Of a stretch of DNA of 57,044 bases, positions 48,265-57,044 are shown in pieces. Position 1 is the stretch's first letter, and each line of letters starts with the position of its first letter. The stretch covers positions 1 through 57,044 of the forward strand of contig PAJP01000013.1 of assembly GCA_002706095.1 (NCBI GenBank), written 5' to 3'. A program made the position numbers and the translations under genes. The notes beneath the pieces were generated by a model, which searched no databases, was not told where the DNA came from, and saw only the letters and a program-made list of their open reading frames with translations. Source of the stretch: Methylophaga sp. GTDB taxonomy: Bacteria; Pseudomonadota; Gammaproteobacteria; Nitrosococcales; Methylophagaceae.

Positions 48265-49550
48265 GGTGATAACCACGCTGCAATAAGATGAGGGTTAGAG
48301 TAAAAGTAAAAATGGATATAGCTGGCGGTCAGACGCTCTTGTTGATACACAGCTTCATTGACTGATTTGCCATTAGGACACTGTCCGCTTATTTCAGATA
48401 CTAATTCTGTGCTGAGTGAAGAATGATGATAAGTGTGACCTCTAATCGCTTGATTCTCAACGGTCACTTCCTGCAAACCAAGCGCGGTTAATCTGGCCTG
48501 GAGTTTCGCCTTAGCCGGCAAAATACCACACATTGTGGCGGTAACATCTCTCTTGTCTGTCAGCGTCTCGCAAAGGTATAACATGCCACCACATTCCGCG
48601 AGGATAGGTTTATTTGCCTCGTAATGTTGCTGAATAGCTTGTTGCATCGGTGTATTGGCACTTAATGCGGCCAAATGTAACTCCGGATATCCACCGGGTA
48701 AATAGAGACTATCGGTATCAGGTAGCTCGGTATCATTGAGTGGAGAGAAAAAAACAAGCTCAGCACCTAAAGCCTTCAGACAATCCAGGTTCGCCTGATA
48801 GAGAAAAGAGAAAGCGGCATCTTTGGCTATGCCAATCTTCAAACCCTGTAGTAACGGTGGAAGTCGCGGAGTATCAATAAGCGGAAAATCGATATTTGGC
48901 AAAGACACTGAATCATCAAAATCAAAAGCCTCAAGAGTATGGCTTAAACGTTGTTCTAAATCTGTAATTTCACCGGCTTGTTGTAAGCCTAAATATCGAC
49001 TGGGTAAGGCATGTTCAGTTTGTCGGTACAAGGTAGCAAGGCAGGGAAGTGTTGGAGGCAGGGCATTTTTGAGCATATCGGCATGACGTTCACTGCCGGC
49101 TTTATTCGCTATAACCGCTGCCACCTGTGTATCTTGCCGATAGTGATCCAAACCTACTGCAATCGCCGCGAAGGTTTGTGCCATGGCACTGGCATCGATA
49201 ACGGCGAGAATGGGTATACCAAAAGCTGCTGCCAGATCAGCTGTAGAAGGTTCGCCATCAAACAGTCCCATCACACCTTCAATCAGGATAATGTCAGCCT
49301 GTGCAGCGGCTTCAGCGAGTAGTTGCTGACTATGTTGTTTGCCAACCATCCAAAGATCAAGTTGATAAACAGGGTGACCTGACGCCTGCTCTAAAACCAT
49401 GGGGTCCAGAAAATCTGGACCCACTTTGAAGACTCGAACGTGTTTGTTTTGCTGCCTGTAATGTCTTGCTAGTACAGCCGTAACCGTCGTTTTACCCTGA
49501 CCAGATGCGGGTGCAGCAATGACTACAGCAGCGCATGACTGCGACTGCAT
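48261..49550 (-). CDS. cobB: Cobyrinic acid a,c-diamide synthase
   Basis: CobB (CbiA) amidates the a and c side chains of cobyrinic or hydrogenobyrinic acid. The 429-residue protein has an ATP loop PASGQGKTTV near 14-23, EGVMGLFDG near 90 and a C-terminal glutamine amidotransferase domain with the Cys in ECGGMLYLCE near 318. Its presence means the cell can use an unamidated corrin, from ring synthesis elsewhere or from uptake. It lies 7 bp after btuM. Confidence 0.93.
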   Translation of the reverse strand: MQSQSCAAVVIAAPASGQGKTTVTAVLARHYRQQNKHVRVFKVGPDFLDPMVLEQASGHPVYQLDLWMVGKQHSQQLLAEAAAQADIILIEGVMGLFDGEPSTADLAAAFGIPILAVIDASAMAQTFAAIAVGLDHYRQDTQVAAVIANKAGSERHADMLKNALPPTLPCLATLYRQTEHALPSRYLGLQQAGEITDLEQRLSHTLEAFDFDDSVSLPNIDFPLIDTPRLPPLLQGLKIGIAKDAAFSFLYQANLDCLKALGAELVFFSPLNDTELPDTDSLYLPGGYPELHLAALSANTPMQQAIQQHYEANKPILAECGGMLYLCETLTDKRDVTATMCGILPAKAKLQARLTALGLQEVTVENQAIRGHTYHHSSLSTELVSEISGQCPNGKSVNEAVYQQERLTASYIHFYFYSNPHLIAAWLSP

Positions 49551-49557
49551 TTATTAA

Positions 49558-50136
49558 CTACTTTTGATCAGCTTGATGTGTGGTTTTGGTGAAGTACATA
49601 GACACATGGCAAATCATGGCCACCACCAGATAAAAACTCATCACCGCCAGGTTTTTAGGGAAGTATTGAATAAAGCGTTGTGTGTATTCAGTGAATGTTG
49701 GATCAGGATAACGACCAGAGAAGAAGTAAAAACCACCACCACTAAATAATGTGGCTGCAGTGGCGGCTACTAATACACTGCCAACAAGAGGCAATAAGGT
49801 GGCAGCATTAAATTGGTATTTCGATGCATACCAGCGTCCAGCCATCCATAAGCTGCCATAAGCAGGAATGAGAAAACCGTAAGCAGGAGACATACAGAAA
49901 CTAGTGCTCAATTGACCACCACCCAACAACACACTGGCGATATCGAGACCAGCCGCCATCGCTAAAAACACGGGAAACCAGGCTGCTGAACTGAGGTAAA
50001 GACCTGCTAAGAAAAAGATAGCCCATGATGCACTGGGTAATGCATCGACAGAAGCAAAATGATGACCTCGGGTCATAAACATTAAAAGCGCTAAGAGACC
50101 AGCAATAATTAGTTGCTGAGAACGAGATAAGGTCAT
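49558..50136 (-). CDS. btuM: BtuM-type cobalamin transporter (ECF S-component-like)
   Basis: The 192-residue protein has about six membrane helices. It matches BtuM, a vitamin B12 transporter of the ECF S-component type, by the GHHF segment near 24, LPSASWAIFFLAG near 33-45 and SFCMSPAYGFLIPAYG near 79-94. Cys81 corresponds to the invariant Cys that binds cobalt and removes cyanide in Thiobacillus BtuM. ATG 50136 follows GGAGAA by about 7 bases. It is the first gene after the riboswitch. No ECF ATPase is in the window. Confidence 0.8.
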   Translation of the reverse strand: MTLSRSQQLIIAGLLALLMFMTRGHHFASVDALPSASWAIFFLAGLYLSSAAWFPVFLAMAAGLDIASVLLGGGQLSTSFCMSPAYGFLIPAYGSLWMAGRWYASKYQFNAATLLPLVGSVLVAATAATLFSGGGFYFFSGRYPDPTFTEYTQRFIQYFPKNLAVMSFYLVVAMICHVSMYFTKTTHQADQK

Positions 50137-50205
50137 GATGTGATTCTCCAGTGTGCCCACCCGCACACAATAGGTTTGAATTTGCCAACAGGCACGTTTT
50201 ATTTT

Positions 50206-50370
50206 CAGGCCGGTCTCCGGACTCATGAGTGTAGCCTGATAAACACCTTCCCATACAGCACTGTACAGTGGCATTAGGTTTATCTGATCTCACTTACCGT
50301 TGCGGGGGCAGTGTCGGCATTATCTATTGATGCACCGACTTCCCGTTTACTCGCGATTGCAACACCTGAA
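50206..50370 (-). promoter_or_regulatory. Cobalamin riboswitch controlling the B12 operon
   Basis: Read on minus it holds the conserved blocks AACGGGAA, GACACTGCCCCCGCAACGGT, GCCACTG, GGGAAGG and, at the end, AGTCCGGAGACCGGCCTG. These are the core and the B12-box of cobalamin riboswitches. It starts a few bases after the promoter at 50380-50409 and ends 70 bp before btuM. B12 binding should shut the operon down. Confidence 0.95.
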
Positions 50371-50379
50371 ACTCGCGAT

Positions 50380-50409
50380 AGAATAAGGATTAATACGATA
50401 TATTGTCAA
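50380..50409 (-). promoter_or_regulatory. Promoter of the B12 operon
   Basis: On minus, a perfect TTGACA (50409-50404) and TATTCT (50385-50380) are 18 bp apart. Transcription would start near 50373, right at the riboswitch. Confidence 0.7.
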
Positions 50410-50460
50410 TTTGGCGTGAAGAATAAACTCTCAACTTTAATATAAGAGGATGGCGTAGGT

Positions 50461-50489
50461 TTGACGTATGGATGCGCAGCCATTACTAT
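50461..50489 (+). promoter_or_regulatory. Promoter of btuB
   Basis: TTGACG at 50461-50466 and TACTAT at 50484-50489 are 17 bp apart. The predicted start near 50496 is just before the plus-strand riboswitch. Confidence 0.65.
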
Positions 50490-50500
50490 GCGCGGCTCTT

Positions 50501-50661
50501 CAGGTGCTCTGTTTAGGCAGAGTTAAACGGGAAGTTGGTGACAAATCCAACACTGCCCCCGCAACGGTAAGCGTTGAAAAGCACATCATTAAGCCACTGC
50601 GAATCTCGTGGGAAGGCGATGTGTCAGGCATAGCCACAACGTAAGTCCGGAGACCGGCCTG
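50501..50661 (+). promoter_or_regulatory. Cobalamin riboswitch controlling btuB
   Basis: It holds AAACGGGAA, ACACTGCCCCCGCAACGGTA, GCCACTG, GGGAAGG and AGTCCGGAGACCGGCCTG in the right order. The last block and the CCCCCGCAACGGTAAG block are the same as in the minus-strand copy; the peripheral stems differ. It ends 77 bp before btuB, room for an expression platform near the CAGGAG ribosome site. Confidence 0.95.
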
Positions 50662-50738
50662 AGGTTTCATAACAACACCATAGTGTTGTGACCCTTTTAA
50701 CCTTGGATCGCGGGTGAGCGTATCCTCAGGAGACAATT

Positions 50739-52565
50739 ATGACCTTGTTTTCAAAGGCGTTGCCTTTGCGTGCTTGCACGCGCCTTTCAGCATTTACGCT
50801 GATTTCTTCTTTACTTTCTTTACCTGCCATCGCCAGTGATGAGCTCAATTCCATTACCGTCACAGCGAATCGTATGCCTACGGAAAATGCGTTGGCGCCG
50901 ACCACGGTGATCACAGAAGCTGATATTGAAAAACTTCAGATTCAAGATTTGGCTACACTTCTGTCACGTTTTCCCGGTATTGACATGACTCAGAATGGTG
51001 GTTTGGGTAAAGCAAGTGGTATTTCAATCCGCGGAACAAACTCTGATCACGTGCTTGTTTTAGTTGATGGCGTTAAATGGTATTCAGCCACATCTGGTTC
51101 GTCAGCATTACAAGATTTTCCTGTTAGCCAAATTGAACGTATTGAAATTGTCCGCGGGCCTCGAGCCGGGCTTTATGGTTCTGAAGCCATAGGTGGTGTG
51201 ATCCAAATCTTCACTAAAAGCGGTTCAATTAGTAAACCTACGCCAAATTTTATGCTTTCTGCAGGTACCAAAAATACTCTCAGAAGCCAAGCTGGCGTAA
51301 GTGGTGGAAACGAAACGACCAAATATAATCTTAGCTATAGTTACGATACAACCAATGGTATCAATGCTAGAGAAGATCGTAACCCTGATCATGACGGCTA
51401 CCGTAATCAAAGCGTATCGTTAAAAGTCAATCAACAGTGGATAGAAAACTGGTCAACGGATGTTAACCTGCTTCGTTCAAATGCACGTAATCACTATGAT
51501 GGATTTAGTGTAAATAAAAATTACGTCACAGATACTGTTCAACAAATTCTTGGACTCAATAACAATATCTCAGTAAACGATACGTGGTCTATGAGTTTTG
51601 ACCTTTCTGAGTCGCGTGATCGTTCTCAAAATTATGTCGATGATGAGATAACCACAAATTACAATACTCGCCATCGTTATGCCGGGTGGATAAATCATCT
51701 TAGATTAAATGCTCAGCATCAATTCAATATTGGTTTAGAGTATGAGAATGACAAGATTGATAGTTCTGATACTTATGTCTCCGATTCTCGTGACAATAAA
51801 GCTGTCTTTGCTAGCTGGGAAGCTGAGATTGAGAAAAACAGCTGGCTACTAAGTGCTCGTCATGACGATAATGAATCATTCGGCCATGAAACAACAGGAA
51901 CAGCTGATTATGGTTACCAGTTGAGTGAGCAGTTAAAGTTAACCGCCAATGCCGGAACCGGCTTCAAGACTCCGACATTTAACGACCTATACTATCCATT
52001 GGATAGTTTTGGTTATGAAGGTAATCCTGATCTGAAGCCAGAAAAGTCGACCTCATATGGTATAGGAGTGGAAGGCACGCCAACTTGGGGCCACTGGGCA
52101 GTCAATACCTATAAAAATAAGATTAGAAACCTGATCGTTTGGGATACATCACCTTCTAATGTCGATGTGGCTGAGATCAAAGGTGTTGAGTTTGAAGTCA
52201 CAACAAGCTTTGCAGATTGGCAAGTGTCGGCAGATGCTTCATTTTTACAACCAGAGGATGACAAAACAGGGAATGTTTTGCCCAGAAGAGCAAAACGTTT
52301 AGCTAATCTTCACCTGGATCGTAATTGGGGTGACTGGTCTACAGGCGCAAGCTGGAAGTTAAGAGGGCATAGCTATGATGATGCCGATAATGATGAACGC
52401 CTTGGTGGTTACGGACTGTTAGATTTACGTGTTGCTTATAAAGTCGATCCGGACTGGACTGTCAGGTTAACGGGCCAAAATATGTTAAACAAGGACTATC
52501 AAACAGTCGAAGACTATTACAGCCTTGGGCGTACCGTGATGGTCTCGGTCAGTTACCAACCATAA
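50739..52565 (+). CDS. btuB: TonB-dependent vitamin B12 receptor BtuB
   Basis: BtuB carries corrinoids across the outer membrane with energy from TonB. The 608-residue protein has a signal peptide (about 1-32), a TonB box NSITVTA near 37-43, a plug domain with GISIRGTNSDHVLVLVDGV near 93-111 and EIVRGPRAGLYGSEAIGG, then a 22-strand barrel ending in the aromatic-rich MVSVSYQP. AGGAG lies 8 bases before the ATG. It diverges from the B12 operon; each arm has its own riboswitch. Confidence 0.94.
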   Translation: MTLFSKALPLRACTRLSAFTLISSLLSLPAIASDELNSITVTANRMPTENALAPTTVITEADIEKLQIQDLATLLSRFPGIDMTQNGGLGKASGISIRGTNSDHVLVLVDGVKWYSATSGSSALQDFPVSQIERIEIVRGPRAGLYGSEAIGGVIQIFTKSGSISKPTPNFMLSAGTKNTLRSQAGVSGGNETTKYNLSYSYDTTNGINAREDRNPDHDGYRNQSVSLKVNQQWIENWSTDVNLLRSNARNHYDGFSVNKNYVTDTVQQILGLNNNISVNDTWSMSFDLSESRDRSQNYVDDEITTNYNTRHRYAGWINHLRLNAQHQFNIGLEYENDKIDSSDTYVSDSRDNKAVFASWEAEIEKNSWLLSARHDDNESFGHETTGTADYGYQLSEQLKLTANAGTGFKTPTFNDLYYPLDSFGYEGNPDLKPEKSTSYGIGVEGTPTWGHWAVNTYKNKIRNLIVWDTSPSNVDVAEIKGVEFEVTTSFADWQVSADASFLQPEDDKTGNVLPRRAKRLANLHLDRNWGDWSTGASWKLRGHSYDDADNDERLGGYGLLDLRVAYKVDPDWTVRLTGQNMLNKDYQTVEDYYSLGRTVMVSVSYQP

Positions 52566-52581
52566 AACATTATCGTTCCAC

Positions 52582-52614
52582 AAAAATACCCGAACTTGTT
52601 TCGGGTATTTTTTT
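52582..52614 (+). terminator. Terminator of btuB
   Basis: AAAATACCCGAA at 52583-52594 pairs with TTCGGGTATTTT at 52600-52611 around CTTGT and is followed by more T. Confidence 0.85.
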
Positions 52615-52692
52615 GTCTGAAACTCTGGATTCATCTGGTCAGTAGCCTGCTAAAAATATAGAATTGTCACATCTTTTTTATGTTGAACTCCC

Positions 52693-53883
52693 ATGACAGA
52701 TAAATATGACAATAAAGGTTTTGCCACCAAAGCCGTTCGAGTTGGTCACAAAAGAACAGCCGAATCTGAACAGTCTGAACCTATATTCCCAACGTCCAGC
52801 TTTGTCTTCGAAAGTGCAGAGCAAGCTGCAGCACGATTTGGTGGTGATGAGCCGGGTAATATCTATTCTCGTTTTACTAATCCCACCGTTCGCACATTTG
52901 AACAGCGTTTAGCTGCTTTGGAAGGTGGTGAGTCCTGTGTTGCTACTTCATCTGGCATGTCGGCGATTTTATCGACAATGATGGCCTTATTATCAGCCGG
53001 TGATCATATCGTTTCGTCGATGAGTATTTTCGGCACTACACGCGTGTTGTTTGATAAATATTTATCCAAGTTTGGTATCAGCACCAGCTATGTGAAGCTG
53101 ATTGATTTAGATGACTGGAAAGCCGCTATTACGCCAGAAACAAAAATGCTGTTTTTAGAAACGCCTTCTAATCCAATGAATGAAATTGCAGATTTGGAAG
53201 CGCTTTCTGAGCTTGCCAAGGCCAATGATTGTTTATTGGTTGTCGATAACTGTTTCTGCACGCCGGCATTACAGCGACCGTTGGAGTTTGGCGCTGATAT
53301 CGTTGTGCATTCAGCCACAAAATACATCGATGGCCAGGGCCGTTGTATTGGTGGTGCGGTGGTTGGCGATGCTAAACGTGTTGGTGAAGACGTATATGGT
53401 TTCTTGCGTACAGCAGGACCGACGATGAGTCCATTCAATGCCTGGACCTTCCTCAAAGGTCTGGAAACATTGGATCTCAGAATGAAAGCCCATTCTGCGT
53501 CAGCACTTGAGGTAGCAAGCTGGCTGGAGTCGCAACCTTTAGTAAGCCATGTTTTTTATTCAGGCTTACCATCGCATCGACAGCACGAATTAGCTAAGAG
53601 ACAGCAGTCAGCATTTGGTGGCATTATTGCTTTTGAAATCAAAGGCGGTAAGAAGGATGCATGGTCTCTCATTAACGCTTTGGAGTGGCTGTCTATCACC
53701 GCGAACTTAGGTGATAGCAAAACGACCATCACGCATCCTGCAACAACAACACATGGACGACTAACTGAAGAAGCGCGTACTGTAGCCGGTATCACCGATG
53801 GAATGTTACGACTCTCTATCGGCCTTGAAAGTGTGGATGATATTAAAGCGGATTTAGCCCGCGGCTTTGCTGCTATTAAATAA
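52693..53883 (+). CDS. metZ: O-succinylhomoserine sulfhydrylase MetZ
   Basis: MetZ makes homocysteine directly from O-succinylhomoserine and sulfide with PLP. The 396-residue protein is in the Cys/Met metabolism PLP family, with YSRFTNPTV near 57, SSGMSAI near 87, the cofactor Asp in VVDNCFCTP near 182 and the PLP Lys in HSATKYIDGQGRCIGG near 206. It lies 127 bp after btuB, beyond the terminator, so it probably has its own promoter. Cystathionine gamma-synthase is a related alternative, but the RCIGG segment fits MetZ. Confidence 0.88.
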   Translation: MTDKYDNKGFATKAVRVGHKRTAESEQSEPIFPTSSFVFESAEQAAARFGGDEPGNIYSRFTNPTVRTFEQRLAALEGGESCVATSSGMSAILSTMMALLSAGDHIVSSMSIFGTTRVLFDKYLSKFGISTSYVKLIDLDDWKAAITPETKMLFLETPSNPMNEIADLEALSELAKANDCLLVVDNCFCTPALQRPLEFGADIVVHSATKYIDGQGRCIGGAVVGDAKRVGEDVYGFLRTAGPTMSPFNAWTFLKGLETLDLRMKAHSASALEVASWLESQPLVSHVFYSGLPSHRQHELAKRQQSAFGGIIAFEIKGGKKDAWSLINALEWLSITANLGDSKTTITHPATTTHGRLTEEARTVAGITDGMLRLSIGLESVDDIKADLARGFAAIK

Positions 53884-53991
53884 CGGCACAAAACCTGCAT
53901 GGCTCTGCCTAGATTGGAGTGGCTGTCAAAAAAATGTCTTTAAAAAGCCTAAAGACAGAAGCTGACAGCATAATGAACAAGGTAGATTGCT

Positions 53992-55787
53992 ATGTTAGAT
54001 TTCTTAAAGATCGCATTGCCATTAGCTTTGTTGGTGAGCATGCCAACAAAGCTTGCACAAGCGGCTGAAACACCCAGTAGTGATGTTCGTGTTGTGATAG
54101 ATGTCTCGGGCAGCATGAAAAAGAATGACCCCAAAAACCTGCGAGCACCTGCGCTGAGAATGTTAGTCGGGCTTATGCCAGATGACGCAAACTCTGGGGT
54201 TTGGACCTTTGCTAAGATGGTCAATATGCTGGTGCCATGGCAAAAAGTTGATGATGACTGGCGACAGAAAGCGATTGAAAAATCCTCAAAAATTCACTCC
54301 CTTGGTCTCTATACTAATATCGAGCTAGCCTTAGAAAAAGCCACAAAAACAGGCATAAAAAACGATCCTAAACAACGTCAAAGCTTGATTTTATTGTCTG
54401 ATGGTTTTGTTGATTTACAACCAGGACAAAAAGCTAGCGAAGCCTCTCGCCAGCGCATCCTCAATGCGATTGTGCCTAGACTAAAAGCGGCGAATCTCGC
54501 CGTTCACACAATTGCCCTGTCAGATAATGCCGATCATGAACTGCTGAAAGCTATCTCAATGGAAACAGATGGCTGGTATCAACAAGCCAATACGGCTGAT
54601 GATTTGCAACGTATTTTCCTTCATATGTTCGAAAAAGCCACCCAGCCAGACACTGTTCCTCTCGCTGATAATCAGTTCAAAATCGATAGCAGTGTCAATG
54701 AAATGACAGTGCTGGCTTTTCGAAAAGCAGGATCAGCAGAAACACAACTTAAAACACCTGACGGTAGAACCCTCACCGAGTTGGATCAATCAGATAAATT
54801 GCGTTGGTTACATGAAGATAGTTTTGATCTGATTACCATTGAAAACCCGGCGACGGGCGAGTGGCGAATTGATGCTCAGCTTGATCCGGATAACAGGGTA
54901 ATGGTTGTCACGGATATGAAACTGGAAACCAGTGATTTACCTAATAATGTGCTGAAAGGGGAAAAGTTCGATTTTCACGCGACATTAACTGATCACGGAA
55001 AACACATTACACGAAACGATTTTCTGGAGTTGGTTGACGGCTCACTCAAACAACATTCTGAGCTGGAAGAAAAGCAGTTGTCGATGACATTGGACCCACA
55101 AAAAAGTCAGTTTAATGCCAAATTGGGTGAAGAGTTCACCGCTGGACGTCAAGATGTGATTGTCACCTTGAAAAGTGCGACGTTTGAACGTCAGAGACGC
55201 CAAAGTATCAATGTGATAGCAGCGCCTTACTATGTTGATTCGGAACGTCTACCTGGTGATAGTCGAAGTCATCGTATACAGGTTCAGGTTGAACCAACCC
55301 TAATAAAACCAGATTCTTTGTCGATAAAAGCATTATTAAGAGAAGAAAATGGTAGCGAGTGGCCATACGAGATGCAGAAAACGGATACGAACAATTGGCA
55401 GCTGACATTAACTGAACTCACGAAAGATGCCGATTACGAATTATCGCTTCAGTTACGCGGTGAAACGCCTGAAGGACGTCCGGTTTTTTTACAGGCTGAG
55501 CCTATCACGTTGAAAGATGAATTAGCGCTTGAACCAGCTGCTGAATTATTTGATGAAGAACTTGCTCCCATTCTGGAACCGATTACAGGTGAAGATGCAG
55601 CTGACGTCGATATTATGCCCTTGGATGATGACTTGATGCTAAGCGAGGATAATGAAGAATCAGGTATCTCAATATCTGATAACACAAAACTTCTGATAGG
55701 TAATGCCATTATCTTAGCTCTACTGATAGCTGGCGTTATCTGGTGGCGAAGACAGAATGCAGCAACCGCAGCGGTGGGAGATATGCT

Positions 55788-55791
<4 letters not shown>
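53992..55791 (+). CDS. Membrane-anchored periplasmic VWA-domain protein
   Basis: The 599-residue protein has a signal peptide (about 1-24), a von Willebrand factor A domain (about 32-215) with the MIDAS motif DVSGS near 38-42 and later Thr and Asp (LYTNIE, LLSDGFVD), two beta-rich regions, an acidic linker (about 515-560) and a C-terminal membrane helix (about 564-583) followed by WWRRQ. Most of it should face the periplasm, with a short cytoplasmic tail. Function unknown. The next gene overlaps it by 4 bp. Confidence 0.8.

Positions 55792-57044
<1,253 letters not shown>

Overview
The window looks like chromosomal DNA of a marine gammaproteobacterium, probably Methylophaga-like (Thiotrichales/Piscirickettsiaceae). 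The reasons are the gene order miaA-hfq-hflX-hflK-hflC-yjeT-hisZ-purA, a stand-alone HisZ, lpxB (Gram-negative lipid A), a K+-dependent type membrane pyrophosphatase, and a B12 regulon with btuB and a BtuM-type transporter. The genus is an inference from content and order. I see no phage, IS element, rRNA, tRNA or CRISPR.

Layout. (1) 1-808: no gene. The first 480 bp are an imperfect ~263-bp repeated array of perfect hairpins plus a bidirectional terminator, followed by the rho leader. (2) 809-9308, all plus: rho, miaA, hfq, hflX, hflK, hflC, yjeT, hisZ, purA. (3) 9341-10204 minus: a beta-hydroxyacid dehydrogenase. (4) 10314-21933 plus: glyA, nrdR, ribD, ribE, ribBA (degenerate RibA half), lpxB, rnhB, pcnB, folK, a deoxynucleoside kinase, panB, panC, panD, yqhA. 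(5) 22021-23739 plus: a two-domain OlsF-type ornithine-lipid synthase behind a four-half-site Pho box and a perfect 16-bp inverted repeat. (6) 23736-35433: mostly minus strand (ychJ, an SDR that seems to start at ATT, a small unknown gene, lytic transglycosylase, CopD-like protein, fumarase, proS, MIF-like protein, DUF4124 protein, MATE pump, hppA), with an aspartic protease and an RluA-type synthase on plus. (7) 35556-40998 plus: TauE/SafE transporter, ppa, serB, grxD, clpS, clpA. (8) 41061-41342: intergenic region with DnaA-box-like repeats around an AT-rich core. (9) 41343-50136 minus: a tightly overlapping ten-gene B12 operon (btuM-cobB-bluB-cbiB-cobC-cobQ-cobU-cobT-cobS-cobO in transcription order) behind a cobalamin riboswitch. 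(10) 50739-52565 plus: btuB behind a second, divergent cobalamin riboswitch. (11) 52693-57044 plus: metZ, then a pair of envelope genes: a VWA-domain membrane protein and an open-ended acidic membrane protein with FliM-like peptide motifs and an in-frame Glu-Pro repeat that runs off the window.

How the parts work together. The B12 block takes up corrinoids (BtuB outer membrane, BtuM inner membrane), amidates and adenosylates the corrin, makes aminopropanol phosphate and dimethylbenzimidazole, and assembles the nucleotide loop. Both divergent arms carry their own B12 sensor. No corrin-ring genes are in the window. The riboflavin cluster lacks a functional RibA domain and lacks ribH and nusB at the usual place. 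Two unrelated pyrophosphatases, one membrane ion pump and one soluble, lie about 1 kb apart. Best leads for new biology: the Pho box/palindrome control of olsF, the VWA plus FliM-motif protein pair, the DnaA-box intergenic region, and the covarying hairpin array.
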